Notes: generated by a model from the letters alone, not told the origin. Shown: positions 29,286 through 38,281, numbered from the stretch's first letter. The stretch: 39,883 bases of DNA from an uncultured Butyricimonas sp. (GCA_944320555.1 CALUHX010000024.1:1-39883), one strand, 5' to 3'. Numbers and translations: made by a program.

Positions 29286-29470
29286 CCCTTTTCCCAAAGT
29301 TTTCCCAAGGCTTTCCCGGGGTTATCATCGCGCACGGTTGTTTCCGGAATGATTCCGGAACGCTTCTTGGTCGTTTATAGACGACGGAGAAACGTTCCTG
29401 AAACGATGCTGTAACGTTCGATCTCGATGACAACCATAGGAAATCCCAATGATTGCCTTGGGAAAAGGGT
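29286..29470. repeat. Long imperfect inverted repeat (about 185 bp)
   Basis: The two halves pair imperfectly around a dyad at the GTCGTTTATAGACGAC segment (29370-29385). Outer arms share CCCTTTTCCCAA with the inverse copy near 29455-29470, middle parts share GGTTrTCATCG, and inner parts share GGAACGyTTCT. A smaller palindrome (TTCCGGAATGATTCCGGAA) is nested in the left half. Located between the acyloxyacyl hydrolase stop and the Rpn remnant, it could act as a transcript-end hairpin or be a dispersed repeat. Confidence 0.6.
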
Positions 29471-29487
29471 AGGATTACGAAGCGATG

Positions 29488-30705
29488 TCAACGGCGGTCG
29501 TTGAGGCGGATGCCGAGGCCGAGCATGAGATAGTTTGGGGTCTTGAACTCCTGAAGGCGGTAGCCGACGTGGAGAAAGACGGGGTGCGCGACGTCTATTT
29601 TGAGGAAAAGCATTTGGTAGAACGCCTTGAGGTCGCCGCCGCGGTGGAGGACGTTGGCTCCGAGACCGACGCCGACAGTGAAGACGGGCATGACAAACTC
29701 GGCGCGGGCGGAGAGGCCGAGGGCGACCTTGGCGCTGAGGGGCGGGTTGAAAAAGCCGTCGGCGGAGGAGGGGTCGTGAGCGTAGAATTCGTTGGCGCTG
29801 GCGTCGTAGACCACATCGAAGGCGGCTCCGGCGCGAAGCTTGCGGACGGGGGCGTACATGACGGAAAGCCCGGCTCCGAGGACGGCGTAGGCACGGGGGG
29901 AAAGTTGCCACGAACCGTAGTCCTCGTAGAGCTTGCGCCGCCACGAGCCAAAGGCGACGATGTCGTAGACGAAGCGGGGGCGGAAGGACGGGAGGGGAAG
30001 AGGCGCGCCGTCCGCCTCTTCGGCGGACGGGGAAGAGGCAAGAGAACCGACAAGGCCGAGCCGCGCGCCGAGGACGTTGACCCCGCCGTTGGGGAGGCGG
30101 GTATTGCCGTTGGAGAAATGGGCAAGGTCGATGCCCGTCTGCAGCCGCCAGCGGGAGGAGAGCCGCCAATTAAGATGAAAGTTGGTGTTGATGTAGGCGT
30201 TGACGCGGGAGCCGACGGCGGTGTTGTAAGGATTGGTGTGAGAATCGTAAGGACGCCATCCCCAAGAGAGGCCGAAGTTCCACTCGTAGTCGAAGGAAAG
30301 GAAGGGGGCCATGCGGACAATGCGGGCGCCTTGGAAAAGATAGGCGACGAAAGGCGTGCCCAGCTCGCCGCGGTTGCCGAAAGAATAGAGGGCGAGACCG
30401 GCACCCTGGTAGGCTCCGCCATAAAGGCGGTCGGCGGCGGAACCGGGAGGGGCGGCGAAAGCGTACTTGAGGTGGCAGGCGGCATAATGGCGCATGGCCT
30501 TGCCCGCCTGATTGCGACCCGCGAAGAAATCGTTCGTGGGAAAGAGTCGCCCTCCCCGGAATTCGAGGGCGGCGGCACTGACGAAGCGGCGCGCCGGAGC
30601 GGCGGCCGACGTGTCGGCGCGGAGGGACGCTTCCCGGGCCGAGACGACGAGCGGGAGAAGCGCGCCAACGAGGCAAAGCAGTATTCGTGCGAGAATCTTT
30701 TCCAT
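29488..30705 (-). CDS. Acyloxyacyl hydrolase / PagL-like lipid A deacylase
   Basis: From the ATG at 30705 there are 405 residues (an in-frame TTG at 30720 is less likely). An N-terminal signal peptide is present (LARILLCLVGALLPLVVSA). The rest alternates short polar/aromatic strands and ends in a strand with an aromatic-rich tail, as for an outer-membrane beta-barrel. The segment HFSNGNTRLPNGGVN matches the catalytic His-Ser region of PagL-type lipid A 3-O-deacylases. PagL itself is about 180 residues, so this is the larger Bacteroidota version. Expected role: removal of an acyl chain from lipid A in the outer membrane. GC-rich. Transcribed divergently from the DPP IV gene; a weak TATATTCG -7-like box lies at 30742-30749. 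Confidence 0.8.
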   Translation of the reverse strand: MEKILARILLCLVGALLPLVVSAREASLRADTSAAAPARRFVSAAALEFRGGRLFPTNDFFAGRNQAGKAMRHYAACHLKYAFAAPPGSAADRLYGGAYQGAGLALYSFGNRGELGTPFVAYLFQGARIVRMAPFLSFDYEWNFGLSWGWRPYDSHTNPYNTAVGSRVNAYINTNFHLNWRLSSRWRLQTGIDLAHFSNGNTRLPNGGVNVLGARLGLVGSLASSPSAEEADGAPLPLPSFRPRFVYDIVAFGSWRRKLYEDYGSWQLSPRAYAVLGAGLSVMYAPVRKLRAGAAFDVVYDASANEFYAHDPSSADGFFNPPLSAKVALGLSARAEFVMPVFTVGVGLGANVLHRGGDLKAFYQMLFLKIDVAHPVFLHVGYRLQEFKTPNYLMLGLGIRLNDRR

Positions 30706-30837
30706 TGTCGGTGTATTCAATCATTCCATGGTTCGTACCCGCGAATATAGCGACTCTTTCACACAAACGAAAAAAGGCCGGGAAAAATGATGATTTCACG
30801 CTTACCTCCGGACACAGTGCCACGACGACCGATCTCT

Positions 30838-30957
30838 CCACCCCGTCTGCTTCGCAGCCACCACCTCCGTTTCAAAGGAGGAGTCAAACACCTGAACGGC
30901 AACGCCGTTCAACCCTCTCCCCAAGGCAGGACGCGCCCCGGAAGGGTGCAGGGGTGA
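30838..30957. repeat. Intergenic repeat-like segment with nested hairpins
   Basis: In the 343-bp gap between divergent genes lies a GC-rich stretch with stem-loops: CCTCC(N8)GGAGG near 30873-30891, GAACGGC(AAC)GCCGTTC near 30893-30911, and a pairing of CCCTCTCCCC-like sequence with GGTGCAGGGGTGAGG. The composition resembles dispersed intergenic repeats often seen in Bacteroidota genomes. No gene was recognised here. Confidence 0.4.
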
Positions 30958-31009
30958 GGAAAATCGCATTTTAAGACGGGCGGGAGGAGGGATTTTCGAG
31001 ATATTCCGT

Positions 31010-31017
31010 TATCTTTG
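31010..31017 (+). promoter_or_regulatory. Candidate -7 box for the DPP IV gene
   Basis: TATCTTTG matches the Bacteroidota -7 consensus, with no good -33 TTTG at the expected spacing. A start near 31022 would give a leader of about 27 nt before the ATG at 31049. Confidence 0.4.
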
Positions 31018-31048
31018 AAGCCGATTTCACAAAAATACGGAAAGTATC

Positions 31049-33259
31049 ATGAAGATTTTTTACAGGTTCATCGCATGTTTGTTCCTACTGGGGGCTGCCC
31101 TGCCCGGGAACGCGCAAGAAAAAGGGAATAGGTTCACGATAGAGGATTTCAGCCTGACGTACACGTTCAGCCCGGAGCGGGTGCGGGGCATTCGCTCGCT
31201 GGCGGACGGAGAGCACTACACGGTGCTCGAGGACAGGGGCCGGCGGCTGGTGATGTACAGCTACAAGACGGGAGAGGCCGTGCGGACGCTGATAGACCTG
31301 GGCGACCCTCAATACAAGGAGGTGCCGCCGATTCAGGGGTATGAGTTCAGCGCGGACGAGAGCCGGGTGCTGCTGTGCACGAACGTGAGGCCGATATACC
31401 GCCGGTCGTTCACGGCGGATTATTACGTGTACGACTTCAAGAACAAGGAAATAAAACCGTTGTCGGAGGGAGGAGCTCAACGGCTGGCGACGTTCTCGCC
31501 GACGGGGACGAAGGTGGCTTTCGTGCGAGACAACAACATTTTCATCGCCGACCTCCGCTTCGGCTCGGAGATTCAAATCACATACGACGGCAAGGTGAAC
31601 GAGATTATCAACGGGGCGCCGGACTGGGTGTACGAGGAAGAGTTCGCCTACAACAAGGCCTTCGCATGGGCCCCGGACGGATCGTCGCTGGCCTATGTCA
31701 AGTTCGACGAGAGCGGGGTGCGGGAGTACGAGATGAACATGTTCAAGGGGTTGGCCCCGGCACTGGAGGAGAACGCGGAGTATCCGTCGAACTACGTGTA
31801 CAAGTACCCGAAAGCCGGGGAGCGCAACTCGACGGTGAGCGTGCACGTGTACGACATCATGGACCGCGTGACGACGACGATGGACATCGGAGAGGAAACG
31901 GACATCTACGTGCCGCGCATCCGGTGGACGCAGGATCCGAAGCGGTTGTCTATCATGAAACTGAACCGTTGGCAGAACAAGATGGAGGTGCTGTTGGCCA
32001 ACGCCCGGACGGGAAACACGACAGTGTTGTTCCGGGAGGAGAACAAGCGATATATCGGGGAGAGCATGCTGGACAATTTCGTGTTCACGCGGGACGGGAA
32101 GCACTTCATCGTGATGAGCGAACGGAGCGGCTACTCGCATCTTTACCTGCACGACATGAGCGGGCGGGAGGTGCAGGCGCTGACAAGCGGGGAGTACGAC
32201 GTGGTGAACTTTTACGGGTATGACGAGAAACGGGGCGTGTGCTACTACGCCTCGCACGAAGTGGCTCCGACGGAGAAATACGTGTACTCCGTCAACCTGA
32301 AAGGAAAGAAAAAGCTGCTGACCCCGACGAAGGGATGGAACGAGGCGGAGTTCAGCAAGTCGTTCAAATATTATATAAATGTGGCGTCGAACGCCGACAC
32401 GCCGCCGGTGACGACGCTCTACGGGGCGAACGGGAAGGCCGTTCGGGTGCTGGAGGACAACGCCGCGCTGAAGGAAAAGCTGGCAGGCTACGAGGTGGCC
32501 CGGAAAGAGTTCATCCAGATTCCGGCGGCGGACGGGACGACGATGCTGAACGCATGGGTGATGAAGCCGACTAATTTCGAGGAGGGACGGGAATATCCGT
32601 TGCTAATCACGCAGTACAGCGGCCCCAACTCGCAGTCGGTGCAGAACGCGTGGAGCATGGACTGGGAGCAATACCTGGCGCAGGAGGGCTACGTGGTGGC
32701 GTGCGTGGATCCGCGGGGAACGGCGGCCCGGGGCGAGGAGTTCCGGAAATGCACCTACCTGCAACTGGGAAAAATCGAGAGCGACGACATGATAGCCGCC
32801 GCCCGGTGGCTGGCGGAACAGCCTTACGTGGACGCGGCGAAGGTGGGAATATGGGGCTGGAGCTACGGAGGATTCATGTCTTCGCTGTGCCTGATGAAAG
32901 GGGCGGACGTGTTCTCGACAGCCATCGCCGTGGCCCCCGTGACGAACTGGCGCTACTACGACTCGATTTACACGGAGCGTTTCATGCGGCGGCCGCAGGA
33001 CAATCCGGACGGGTACGACAACAACGCTCCCATCCACTGGGCCGGCGAGCTGCAGGGCAACCTGCTGCTGTGCCACGGAACGGCGGACGACAACGTGCAC
33101 GTGCAGAACACCTACGAGCTGGCGGAGGCGCTGGTGCAGGCGAACAAGCAGTTCGACATGCAAATCTACACGAACCGCAACCACAGCATTTTCGGAGGGA
33201 AGACGCGGCTGCAACTATACACGAAATTCGTGAAATATCTGGAAGAACACCTGAAATAA
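31049..33259 (+). CDS. Dipeptidyl peptidase IV-type S9 serine peptidase
   Basis: A 736-residue exported peptidase. Residues 1-22 form a signal peptide ending PGNAQ. A beta-propeller N-terminal domain (about 30-480) contains the DPP IV Glu motif region (DWVYEEEF), which holds the substrate amino terminus. The C-terminal alpha/beta-hydrolase domain has the catalytic Ser605 (GWSYGG), Asp680/681 (GTADDNVH) and His712 (NHSIFGG). It releases N-terminal Xaa-Pro or Xaa-Ala dipeptides in the periplasm or at the cell surface. A terminator follows at 33286-33319, so it appears monocistronic. Confidence 0.95.
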   Translation: MKIFYRFIACLFLLGAALPGNAQEKGNRFTIEDFSLTYTFSPERVRGIRSLADGEHYTVLEDRGRRLVMYSYKTGEAVRTLIDLGDPQYKEVPPIQGYEFSADESRVLLCTNVRPIYRRSFTADYYVYDFKNKEIKPLSEGGAQRLATFSPTGTKVAFVRDNNIFIADLRFGSEIQITYDGKVNEIINGAPDWVYEEEFAYNKAFAWAPDGSSLAYVKFDESGVREYEMNMFKGLAPALEENAEYPSNYVYKYPKAGERNSTVSVHVYDIMDRVTTTMDIGEETDIYVPRIRWTQDPKRLSIMKLNRWQNKMEVLLANARTGNTTVLFREENKRYIGESMLDNFVFTRDGKHFIVMSERSGYSHLYLHDMSGREVQALTSGEYDVVNFYGYDEKRGVCYYASHEVAPTEKYVYSVNLKGKKKLLTPTKGWNEAEFSKSFKYYINVASNADTPPVTTLYGANGKAVRVLEDNAALKEKLAGYEVARKEFIQIPAADGTTMLNAWVMKPTNFEEGREYPLLITQYSGPNSQSVQNAWSMDWEQYLAQEGYVVACVDPRGTAARGEEFRKCTYLQLGKIESDDMIAAARWLAEQPYVDAAKVGIWGWSYGGFMSSLCLMKGADVFSTAIAVAPVTNWRYYDSIYTERFMRRPQDNPDGYDNNAPIHWAGELQGNLLLCHGTADDNVHVQNTYELAEALVQANKQFDMQIYTNRNHSIFGGKTRLQLYTKFVKYLEEHLK

Positions 33260-33285
33260 TTCTCATAATTTAAGTGTTTAGGCGG

Positions 33286-33319
33286 AAGGCGGCCCCGAGT
33301 GCGGAGCCGCCTTTCTTTT
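33286..33319 (+). terminator. Intrinsic terminator after the DPP IV gene
   Basis: AAGGCGGC (33286-33293) pairs with GCCGCCTT (33306-33313) around a 12-nt loop and is followed by TTTCTTTTC. Confidence 0.75.
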
Positions 33320-33396
33320 CGCATGACGAAAAAGGGAATGTTTCTTCGCATTGAAATCATTTTTCCTTTATATTCGCAAAGAAAGGAGAATTGAAA

Positions 33397-33639
33397 ATGA
33401 CGACAATCGAATCAGATGCCGAAAAGGCGCAGTTGGCCCGCGAGATACTGAACCTCGAGAACATCGATGCGGTCAGGAAGCTGAAGCAAGCGTACCGACC
33501 CCTGCCCGCCAAAGAGGAAAGCGAGTTTATCAGCAAGGAAGAGGTATTGGCGGGCATCGAATCCGGATTACGGGATTTGAAAGCCGGGAGGAAAACCCCG
33601 GCGCGGGAGTTTCTAAACGAGTTGCGGGAAGAAGTATAG
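33397..33639 (+). CDS. Small antitoxin-like protein without adjacent toxin
   Basis: 80 residues from the ATG at 33397, preceded by AAAGGAG; an in-frame TTG six bases earlier is the alternative. The sequence starts MTTIESDAEKAQLAREILN and is mostly helical and charged, ending in LKAGRKTPAREFLNELREEV. This resembles the short antitoxin-type proteins (RelB/addiction-module component style) common in Bacteroidota. No toxin reading frame follows: the next 100 bp lead directly to pepD. It may therefore be an orphan antitoxin. The assignment rests on general pattern only. A weak TATATTCG -7-like box lies at 33369-33376. Confidence 0.6.
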   Translation: MTTIESDAEKAQLAREILNLENIDAVRKLKQAYRPLPAKEESEFISKEEVLAGIESGLRDLKAGRKTPAREFLNELREEV

Positions 33640-33740
33640 AATCGAGGGAAAGAATTGAGGGAATTGCTGCGCAAATGCGGATTTTTTTATTAACTTGCGG
33701 ACGTGGAAATAAAAAACACGAGAACTAAAATTATAACGAC

Positions 33741-35204
33741 ATGAGTAAAGAGATTTGCGCCTTGGAACCCAAGGCAATATGGGAAAACTTCTACAAGCTG
33801 ACACAAGTGCCACGCCCCTCGAACCACGAGGAGAAAGCCAGAGAGTTCATGATGAACTGGGCAAAGGAAAACGGCATCCACGCCGAAATGGACGAGGCCC
33901 ACAACATTCTGATGAGAAAAGAGGCCACGCCGGGAATGGAGAACCGGAAAGGGGTGATCCTGCAAGGCCACCTGGACATGGTGCCGCAGAAGAACGAGGA
34001 CAAGCAACACGATTTCACGAAAGACCCGATTGACGCCTACGTGGACGGCGAATGGGTGACGGCCGACGGGACAACGCTGGGCGCCGACAACGGCATCGGC
34101 GTGGCCACGGGAATGGCCGTGCTGTTGTCGAAGGACATTCCGCACGGGCCAATCGAGGTGCTGATCACCGCCACGGAGGAGACGGGCATGGACGGAGCGA
34201 ACGGCATCCGCCCGAACTGGCTGAAGGGGGACATCCTGCTGAACCTCGACTCGGAGACGGAGGGCGAGTTGTACGTAGGCTGCGCCGGAGGCCTGGACGG
34301 AGAAATCGAGTTCAATTACACGCCGGAAGCAACGCCCGCCGGACATGTGGCCTACAAGTTGGCGCTGAAAGGGCTGCGGGGCGGACACTCCGGCATGGAA
34401 ATCAACGTGGGCCGGGGCAACGCCAACAAGCTGTACTTCCGCTTCATCAAGGCCGTAGCCGGGGAGCTGGGGCTGAGAATCTCGTCGATGGAAGGCGGCA
34501 ACATGCGCAACGCCATCCCGAGGGAGGCGTTCGGCGTGGTGACTCTCCCGGCGGAGAACGCGGAGAAGTTCCAAATGGCCGTGGCCGAGTATCAGAAGAT
34601 TTTCATGGCCGAGCTGGGCGCCAAGGAGCCGACCCTGCAATTGAGCGCGGAGGCGACGGAGCTGCCGAGCATCGTGATGCCGGCCGAGGCGCAGGCGCGC
34701 ATGGTGAACGCCATCGTGGCTTGCCCGAACGGAGCGATGCGAATGATCGACTCCATGCCCGACACGGTGGAGACATCGAACAATCTGGCCATCGTGAAGA
34801 TTGCCGAGGGCCGCGCCGAGGTATACATGCTGATGCGCTCGTCGGTGGAGACAGCCAAGACGGCCTTGGCAGAGTCGGTACAGGCCGTGTTCGAACTGGC
34901 CGGGGCCAGCAAGATTAATTTCACGGGCGAGTACCCGGGCTGGAAGCCGAATCCGGACTCCGCCATCCTCAAGGAGATGGAACGCGTGTACGAGAAGCTG
35001 TACGGCAAGAAACCGGCCGTGATGGCCATCCACGCCGGACTGGAATGCGGCATTCTCGGGTCGACCTACCCGAACTGGGACATGATTTCGTTCGGCCCGA
35101 CGCTGCAATCGCCGCACTCCCCTGACGAGCGGGTGAACATCGCCACAGTGGAGAAGTTCTGGAATTTCCTGAAAGCCGTGCTGGCCGAAATTCCCGTGAA
35201 GTAA
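33741..35204 (+). CDS. pepD: Aminoacyl-histidine dipeptidase (PepD, M20 family)
   Basis: A 487-residue cytosolic metallodipeptidase hydrolysing Xaa-His and related dipeptides. The two-zinc site is intact: His and Asp in QGHLDMV (about residues 75-81), Asp in LGADNGIG (about 114), the Glu pair in TATEETGMDG (about 144-145), Asp in NLDSE and the late His in SPHSPDER. The lid domain includes KGLRGGHSGMEI. The gene stands alone; no good TAnnTTTG promoter is visible, though TAACTTG at 33691 is a partial match. A palindromic element follows its stop. Confidence 0.95.
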   Translation: MSKEICALEPKAIWENFYKLTQVPRPSNHEEKAREFMMNWAKENGIHAEMDEAHNILMRKEATPGMENRKGVILQGHLDMVPQKNEDKQHDFTKDPIDAYVDGEWVTADGTTLGADNGIGVATGMAVLLSKDIPHGPIEVLITATEETGMDGANGIRPNWLKGDILLNLDSETEGELYVGCAGGLDGEIEFNYTPEATPAGHVAYKLALKGLRGGHSGMEINVGRGNANKLYFRFIKAVAGELGLRISSMEGGNMRNAIPREAFGVVTLPAENAEKFQMAVAEYQKIFMAELGAKEPTLQLSAEATELPSIVMPAEAQARMVNAIVACPNGAMRMIDSMPDTVETSNNLAIVKIAEGRAEVYMLMRSSVETAKTALAESVQAVFELAGASKINFTGEYPGWKPNPDSAILKEMERVYEKLYGKKPAVMAIHAGLECGILGSTYPNWDMISFGPTLQSPHSPDERVNIATVEKFWNFLKAVLAEIPVK

Positions 35205-35226
35205 CCATTTAATCAACCACTTATAG

Positions 35227-35407
35227 ACTGTGTCAAAATAGATAATCATACTCCTCCGGCGGCTTTGCCGCCACCTCCCCTACCTTAGGGGAGGAGTTGC
35301 AGAACAATGATATTCAGCCGAATAACTTTGCTCCGCAACTCTCCCTCTAAGGTAGAGGGAGTACCCCGAAGGGGGGAGGGAGTATGAATATACTGTTTCG
35401 ACACAGT
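35227..35407. mobile_element. MITE-like palindromic element
   Basis: A 181-bp element bounded by ACTGTGTC (35227-35234) and its inverse GACACAGT (35400-35407). The terminal repeats extend about 28 bp with one indel, both reaching CATACTCC. The body continues as a long imperfect palindrome with nested perfect stems: GGCGGC(TTT)GCCGCC, CCTCCCCTA...TAGGGGAGG, CTCCCTCTA...TAGAGGGAG and GAGTTGC...GCAACTC. There is no coding capacity. The layout fits a non-autonomous transposable element or a mobile hairpin repeat. Its right end abuts a TACTTTTT -7-like sequence for the lipoprotein gene, and it may terminate pepD transcription. Confidence 0.65.
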
Positions 35408-35425
35408 ACTTTTTAGATACTTATT

Positions 35426-36442
35426 ATGCGCAAATCAAGGACGAAGAAGAATTTATTGGCATTGTCCGTCGCCTGCCTGCTGGGGGTGGCGGGATGCGAG
35501 AATTCGGATAAGAGAATAGCGTTGCCGGACGAGCCGGACTACACGCTGGCGGAGACATGGTACGACAATCCCTTGGCCCAGGAAAAGAAATCCGTGGACG
35601 TGTTCTACATCACCCCCACCTGCATTTGGGACTGGACCGGCCAGGACGGAACCACGTACCACCACATGGACGTGACCGACTCAAGTCAACGGGCGGCGGT
35701 GGACGCCTCCGCGGCATTGGCGGCCAACCTGTTCTCCCCGCACTGCAATTTCTACTGTCCCTACTACCGGCAAATCACGATGGAATCGTGGATGACTGAC
35801 CCGGAAGAGACGGAACGCCGCTACGCCGCGGCATACGACGACATCGAGAAGGCTTTCGACTACTACATGATCCACCTGAACGAGGGGCGCCCCTTCATGC
35901 TGGCCGGACACAGCCAGGGAGCCAAGACAGTGGTCGAGTTGCTGAAGCACAAACTGTCGCAAGAACAGCAGGGCCGCATGGTGGCCGCCTACGTGTTCGG
36001 CTTTCCCATCCTCGGCGAGGAATTGGAACAATATCCCGCACTGCGGACCGCCCGAGACTCCGTGGACACTGGGGTCATCATCAGTTTCAACAGCGTGGCC
36101 TTCCCGGCTGCGGCGTCGCCGCTGTTCGCCGGAAACACGGTGTGCATCAATCCGCTCAATTGGAGCACAGACACCGCATACGCGCCAGCGTCCCGCAATC
36201 TGGGCAGCGTGTTTTTCAACGGGGAGACTTCCGACACGTTACGCCAACAAGCAGGCGCGCGAATCGACCTTGCGATTCACTCCCTCATTGTGGACGGCCT
36301 GAATCCCGAAGACTATTACATTCCCAGCATATCCACGCTTTTCCCGAAAGGGAACTATCATGTGCAAGAAATAAACCTATACTTCCTGAACGTGCAAAAG
36401 AACATCGGACAACGCATCAAAAGTTATTTCGGTAGCAAATAA
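35426..36442 (+). CDS. DUF3089 family lipoprotein, alpha/beta-hydrolase fold
   Basis: 338 residues. The N-terminus MRKSRTKKNLLALS leads into a lipobox LLGVAGC with Cys24, so it is an exported lipoprotein. The family DUF3089 is recognised from VDVFYITPTCIWD and the nucleophile-elbow AGHSQGA with Ser163. An acid and His are expected later (for example HVQEINLYF near the end), but their identity is uncertain. Esterase- or lipase-like activity is inferred from the fold only. It follows the MITE-like element and is closed by the terminator at 36462-36503. Confidence 0.85.
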   Translation: MRKSRTKKNLLALSVACLLGVAGCENSDKRIALPDEPDYTLAETWYDNPLAQEKKSVDVFYITPTCIWDWTGQDGTTYHHMDVTDSSQRAAVDASAALAANLFSPHCNFYCPYYRQITMESWMTDPEETERRYAAAYDDIEKAFDYYMIHLNEGRPFMLAGHSQGAKTVVELLKHKLSQEQQGRMVAAYVFGFPILGEELEQYPALRTARDSVDTGVIISFNSVAFPAAASPLFAGNTVCINPLNWSTDTAYAPASRNLGSVFFNGETSDTLRQQAGARIDLAIHSLIVDGLNPEDYYIPSISTLFPKGNYHVQEINLYFLNVQKNIGQRIKSYFGSK

Positions 36443-36461
36443 ACGCTCACACACGTTAAAA

Positions 36462-36503
36462 AACGCCCGATTTTCACGCAAATTGGGCGTTGTAACTTTT
36501 TTT
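36462..36503 (+). terminator. Intrinsic terminator after the DUF3089 gene
   Basis: AACGCCC (36462-36468) pairs with GGGCGTT (36485-36491) around a 16-nt loop and is followed by GTAACTTTTTTTT. Confidence 0.75.
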
Positions 36504-36540
36504 TGAGAGTTCTTTAACAATATGGCTTCGCCCGCCGTGT

Positions 36541-36548
36541 TATCTTTG
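36541..36548 (+). promoter_or_regulatory. Candidate -7 box for the acyl-CoA synthetase gene
   Basis: TATCTTTG lies 25 bases before the ATG at 36573. No convincing TTTG is present at -33 spacing. Start expected near 36553. Confidence 0.4.
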
Positions 36549-36572
36549 ACGGAAAATTAGAAAAGACAAAAC

Positions 36573-38246
36573 ATGACGTTGAAGAAATTGACATTGCCGG
36601 AACTGCTGAAGGTTAGTTGTGCCAAATTCGCCCAAAGGCTATCCTTGAATTTCGTCGCAAGCGGAAAAAGAACTTACCAAGATTTATATAACGAAGTGAT
36701 GGCCGTGGCCCGCCATCTGCTCCGCATAGGAGTGAGGAAAGGCGACAAGGTGGCCATCTTGAGCGCCAACATGCCCAATTGGGGAATCGCACAATTCGCC
36801 ATCGCACAAACGGGGGCCGTGACCGTGCCCATCCTGCCGGGCTTCTCCGCCACGGAGCTGCAAAACATATTGGAACACGCCGAGGTGAAAGTGATATTTG
36901 TGTCCCGCCTATTGGCCAAACAACTGGAAACGGTAAAAACCCCGCTTCTGAAACACAAGATTCTAATCAACAACTTCACAACCATCCCGGAAGGATGTTA
37001 CGAACCGGAGGAACTGGACAAACTAACTCCGGACATCGACTTGACCGACACGTTGCCAATCCATACGGAGGTGGAAGAGGAAGACATCGCCTCCATCATC
37101 TACACATCGGGAACCACAGGATTCTCCAAAGGTGTCGTATTGACTCACAAGAATCTGGTATGGGACGCACGCCAATGCCACACAATCCAACCCGTGGACG
37201 AGACGTACAAGTTCCTGAGCATTCTGCCCATGGCCCACACGTACGAGAACACGTTAGGGTTGCTGCTGCCGCTGATGTACGGGGCGGGGGTCTATTACCT
37301 CGACCGGGTGCCGACGCCCAAGCTGCTCGTGCCCGCCATGCAAAAGATACGCCCGACGGTCATCGTTTCCGTGCCCTTGATTATCGAGAAAATTTACAAA
37401 AAACAAATCGCACCCAAGTTCCAGGAGAAGAAAGTCGTCCGCACGCTGTACAAGCTCGCCCCCATGCGCAAGTTGTTCAACCGATTGGCAGGCAGACAAC
37501 TGATGCGGACGTTCGGCGGGGAGTTAAAATTCTTCGGAGTGGGAGGCTCCAAATTGGACGCCACGGTGGAGCAATTCCTTAAAGAAGCCCGTTTCCCGTA
37601 CGCCATAGGCTACGGATTGACGGAAACCTCTCCCATGGCCGCCGGTTCGGCTCCGTCGCAGACGTTCCTGCAAGGAGTGGGACCCGTCATGCAAGGGGTG
37701 GAAATCAAAATCAACAAACCGGACCATAAGGGAGAAGGAGAAATCTGGATAAAAGGGCCCAACGTGATGCGGGGATATTACAAACGCCCCGAGCTGACGC
37801 GGGAAGTGTTCACGCCGGACGGCTGGTTCAAGACGGGCGACCTCGGAGCCATGGACAAACGGGGACGACTATCCATACGGGGACGCATCAAGACGATGAT
37901 TCTCGGCGCCTCCGGAGAAAACATCTATCCGGAAGAAATCGAATCCATCATCAACAATTTCCGGTTTGTCAACGAGTCGCTGGTCGTGGAGAAGAAGGGG
38001 AAACTGGTGGCCATGGTGCATTTCAACATGGAGGAGCTGGAAAAACAATACCAAAAGCTGAAGAGCCAAGCCGACAACTACAAGGCCAAAATCGCCGACT
38101 ACATCGAGGAGCAGAAACGGGAATTGCGGGACTACGTGAACGCCCGGGTGAACAATTTCTCGAAACTACAACTCGTGCTCGTGCAAAGCGAGCCTTTCGA
38201 GAAAACCCCCACGCACAAAATCAAGCGGTTCCTCTACTCGAAATAG
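36573..38246 (+). CDS. Long-chain fatty-acid--CoA ligase-like AMP-binding enzyme
   Basis: 557 residues of the ANL superfamily. The phosphate loop is YTSGTTGFSKG (177-187). Further motifs are GYGLTETSPM (A5), FKTGDLG (A7) and RIKTMILGASGENIYPEEIE (A8), and the C-terminal lysine region THKIKRF (A10). It activates a fatty acid to acyl-AMP and then acyl-CoA. A Lys/Glu-rich helical stretch lies at about 490-525. The substrate chain length cannot be read. It is the last plus-strand gene before a convergent pair; the 35-bp gap contains a GAGCGA...TCGCTC stem (38259-38283) that may end both transcripts. Confidence 0.9.
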   Translation: MTLKKLTLPELLKVSCAKFAQRLSLNFVASGKRTYQDLYNEVMAVARHLLRIGVRKGDKVAILSANMPNWGIAQFAIAQTGAVTVPILPGFSATELQNILEHAEVKVIFVSRLLAKQLETVKTPLLKHKILINNFTTIPEGCYEPEELDKLTPDIDLTDTLPIHTEVEEEDIASIIYTSGTTGFSKGVVLTHKNLVWDARQCHTIQPVDETYKFLSILPMAHTYENTLGLLLPLMYGAGVYYLDRVPTPKLLVPAMQKIRPTVIVSVPLIIEKIYKKQIAPKFQEKKVVRTLYKLAPMRKLFNRLAGRQLMRTFGGELKFFGVGGSKLDATVEQFLKEARFPYAIGYGLTETSPMAAGSAPSQTFLQGVGPVMQGVEIKINKPDHKGEGEIWIKGPNVMRGYYKRPELTREVFTPDGWFKTGDLGAMDKRGRLSIRGRIKTMILGASGENIYPEEIESIINNFRFVNESLVVEKKGKLVAMVHFNMEELEKQYQKLKSQADNYKAKIADYIEEQKRELRDYVNARVNNFSKLQLVLVQSEPFEKTPTHKIKRFLYSK

Positions 38247-38281
38247 GAAAAGATGGGCGAGCGACACTATACAAGCATCGC

